Shown here piece after piece: positions 63,010 through 64,000 of a stretch of DNA of 64,000 bases. Source of the stretch: Pseudomonas fildesensis (GTDB lineage Bacteria > Pseudomonadota > Gammaproteobacteria > Pseudomonadales > Pseudomonadaceae); assembly GCF_001050345.1 (NCBI RefSeq), contig NZ_LFMW01000013.1, positions 186,001 to 250,000 of the forward strand, given 5' to 3'. Each line of letters starts with the position of its first letter. Position 1 is the stretch's first letter. A program made the position numbers and the translations under genes. The notes beneath the pieces were generated by a model. The model had not been told where the DNA came from. It saw nothing but the letters and a program-made list of their open reading frames with translations, and made no database searches.

Positions 63010-63681
63010 ATGAATCGTCCGCTGTTTGTTTCTCTAGATGGGCCCAAGGGCGTCGGAAAAACCACACTGTTGGAGGCCGTTACGAAAGTACTAAGGGCAG
63101 ACAATAAAAAGGTGATCCGACTTTCCGAGCAAAAAAGTGATCCCTGCCGGGGTGAAACAATGGCACTCGTCAACAAACTCGCCAGAACCCCCACCCGGGA
63201 TTTGGAACTGGAGTTCGAGGTTTGTGAGCGCTTTGCTGATAGCCGGGCCTGGATTTCCCAGCACGTGCTGGCTAAACAGCCGCCAGGCAGCATCATCTTG
63301 ATTGATCGCTGGTACCCGTCTGATGCCGCGTTTCGCCGGATCGTCCCGTTTGCAGAGATTCTACAGGTGAACATTGATCGAAACGTGCAAGTGCCAGACC
63401 TGCATGTCGGGGTTGTCACCGCCCCGGATATTTCATGGGCGAGGGCAGCAGCACGCCGGCGTGGGCTGAGCAGTACTGTGATCCACACGCTGGGAGAACA
63501 TGTCGCTTGTACCCAGGCGTTCGAGCGAGCGATTGCAGATCACGGTTGGTTTCTATGCCGTAATGAAGGAACGCTCGAAGACGCAACGATGCAGGTGATT
63601 TCTGAGATCTATAGCGTTCTTCTAAGCGCCAGTCTGGATGAGGTTGAGATAGCCGTAAAAGGAGTTAACCAACACCGCTAA
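63010..63681 (+). CDS. dTMP kinase-like P-loop protein
   Basis: 223 residues. Walker A GPKGVGKTTL (11-20), and the thymidylate-kinase-like LIDRWYPSDAAFRRIVPFAEI around residue 97, followed by ARAAARRRGLSS, similar to the lid region. It is probably a nucleotide or nucleoside kinase but not the housekeeping dTMP kinase. Base composition is visibly lower in GC than the surroundings. The gene lies between a receptor remnant and a TonB receptor, in an area that looks rearranged. Confidence 0.75.
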   Translation: MNRPLFVSLDGPKGVGKTTLLEAVTKVLRADNKKVIRLSEQKSDPCRGETMALVNKLARTPTRDLELEFEVCERFADSRAWISQHVLAKQPPGSIILIDRWYPSDAAFRRIVPFAEILQVNIDRNVQVPDLHVGVVTAPDISWARAAARRRGLSSTVIHTLGEHVACTQAFERAIADHGWFLCRNEGTLEDATMQVISEIYSVLLSASLDEVEIAVKGVNQHR

Positions 63682-63722
63682 CAGCACGGGGATGGTTAAC
63701 CGCTTGAGGTGATAGAGGTAAG

Positions 63723-64000
63723 TCAGAAGTCCAATGTCACTCCGGCATAAAGCGCGCGACCCTCTCCAGGCGAGTGCAGGGATGCTTGGGCGCCATCCGG
63801 GTCGTACCAGACGTATTCGTAATATCGGTTTGTGAGGTTTTTCAACTGAAGATCTACGCTCACTGATTCGGTCACCTTGTAAGTGGCCCCGAGATTTATC
63901 AGTACGTAACCCCCATAAGTACCTTTGGTGTTTTCTCGCTCCAGGTAATAGTTGGTCTGGCCGTTCATCCACGCGGTCAATTGCAAGGCAGGGGTCGCTT
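63723..64000 (-). CDS. TonB-dependent receptor (C-terminal part only)
   Basis: The gene continues beyond the right edge of the window; 92 codons of the C-terminus are visible. INLGATYKVTESVSVDLQLKNLTNRYYEYVWYD and the end GRALYAGVTLDF are the last barrel strands and C-terminal aromatic residue typical of TonB-dependent outer-membrane receptors. Substrate not deducible from this part. Confidence 0.88.
   Translation of the reverse strand, partial: ATPALQLTAWMNGQTNYYLERENTKGTYGGYVLINLGATYKVTESVSVDLQLKNLTNRYYEYVWYDPDGAQASLHSPGEGRALYAGVTLDF

Overview
The window reads as chromosomal DNA of a Pseudomonas of the fluorescens group. Supporting signs are high GC with many antisense shadow ORFs, the neighbouring pairs ppiB-lpxH and glnS-cysS, a fused MrpAB antiporter subunit, RlhA, a BdlA-like PAS-PAS-MCP protein, and two families of Pseudomonas-type REP palindromes with one REP-associated transposase. 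No tRNA, rRNA, CRISPR array, integrase or classical insertion sequence was found. Layout, left to right. 1-7.7 kb: an XRE-cupin regulator (cut by the window edge) diverges from an EamA exporter, followed by the six-gene Mrp Na+/H+ antiporter operon. 7.7-10.1 kb: a variable zone downstream of cysS with a HIT protein, a C4-like structured RNA in front of a small DUF6124-type gene, and a RibD/DHFR-like reductase; 54-bp direct repeats frame the RNA and the last two genes. 10.1-14.7 kb: housekeeping genes cysS, glnS, ppiB and lpxH. 14.8-23.1 kb: a complete chaperone-usher fimbrial operon (six pilin-like or tip subunits, chaperone, usher) bordered on one side by lpxH and on the other by a diverged copy of the lpxH 3' end, which marks it as a probable insertion. 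23.2-28 kb: an EmrAB-NodT tripartite efflux pump with its MarR repressor and two operator palindromes. 28-35 kb: tamB, tamA, a GNAT acetyltransferase and xthA. 35-39.4 kb: a PstS-like/OmpA fusion protein, a membrane protein of unknown function, two small hydrophilic proteins and a CPA1-type antiporter. 39.5-42.5 kb: a PAS histidine kinase, a receiver protein and a REC-EAL phosphodiesterase. 42.7-49 kb: a tightly packed minus-strand operon encoding a thermostable-hemolysin-like protein, an AMP-binding ligase, a heme-oxygenase-like di-metal oxidase with all six expected metal ligands, an SDR, a TPR protein and a QseBC/PmrAB-like two-component system. Its upstream region, shared with a divergent cytochrome b561 gene, holds two inverted CTTAA(C/G)-N5-CTGAAG boxes. 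This is the best candidate for an uncharacterised pathway. 49.8-55.8 kb: a sugar ABC transporter operon with a LacI repressor and an FGGY kinase, preceded by two LacI-type palindromes. 55.8-58.5 kb: a REPIN-rich area with the RAYT transposase, an Lrp regulator and an EamA exporter whose C-terminal tail is encoded by a REPIN. 58.5-64 kb: rlhA, a RidA protein, a BdlA-like chemoreceptor, a TonB-receptor remnant, a dTMP-kinase-like protein and the end of a TonB-dependent receptor. Functions come from reading the translated proteins for recognisable motifs and family resemblance; no database search was run.
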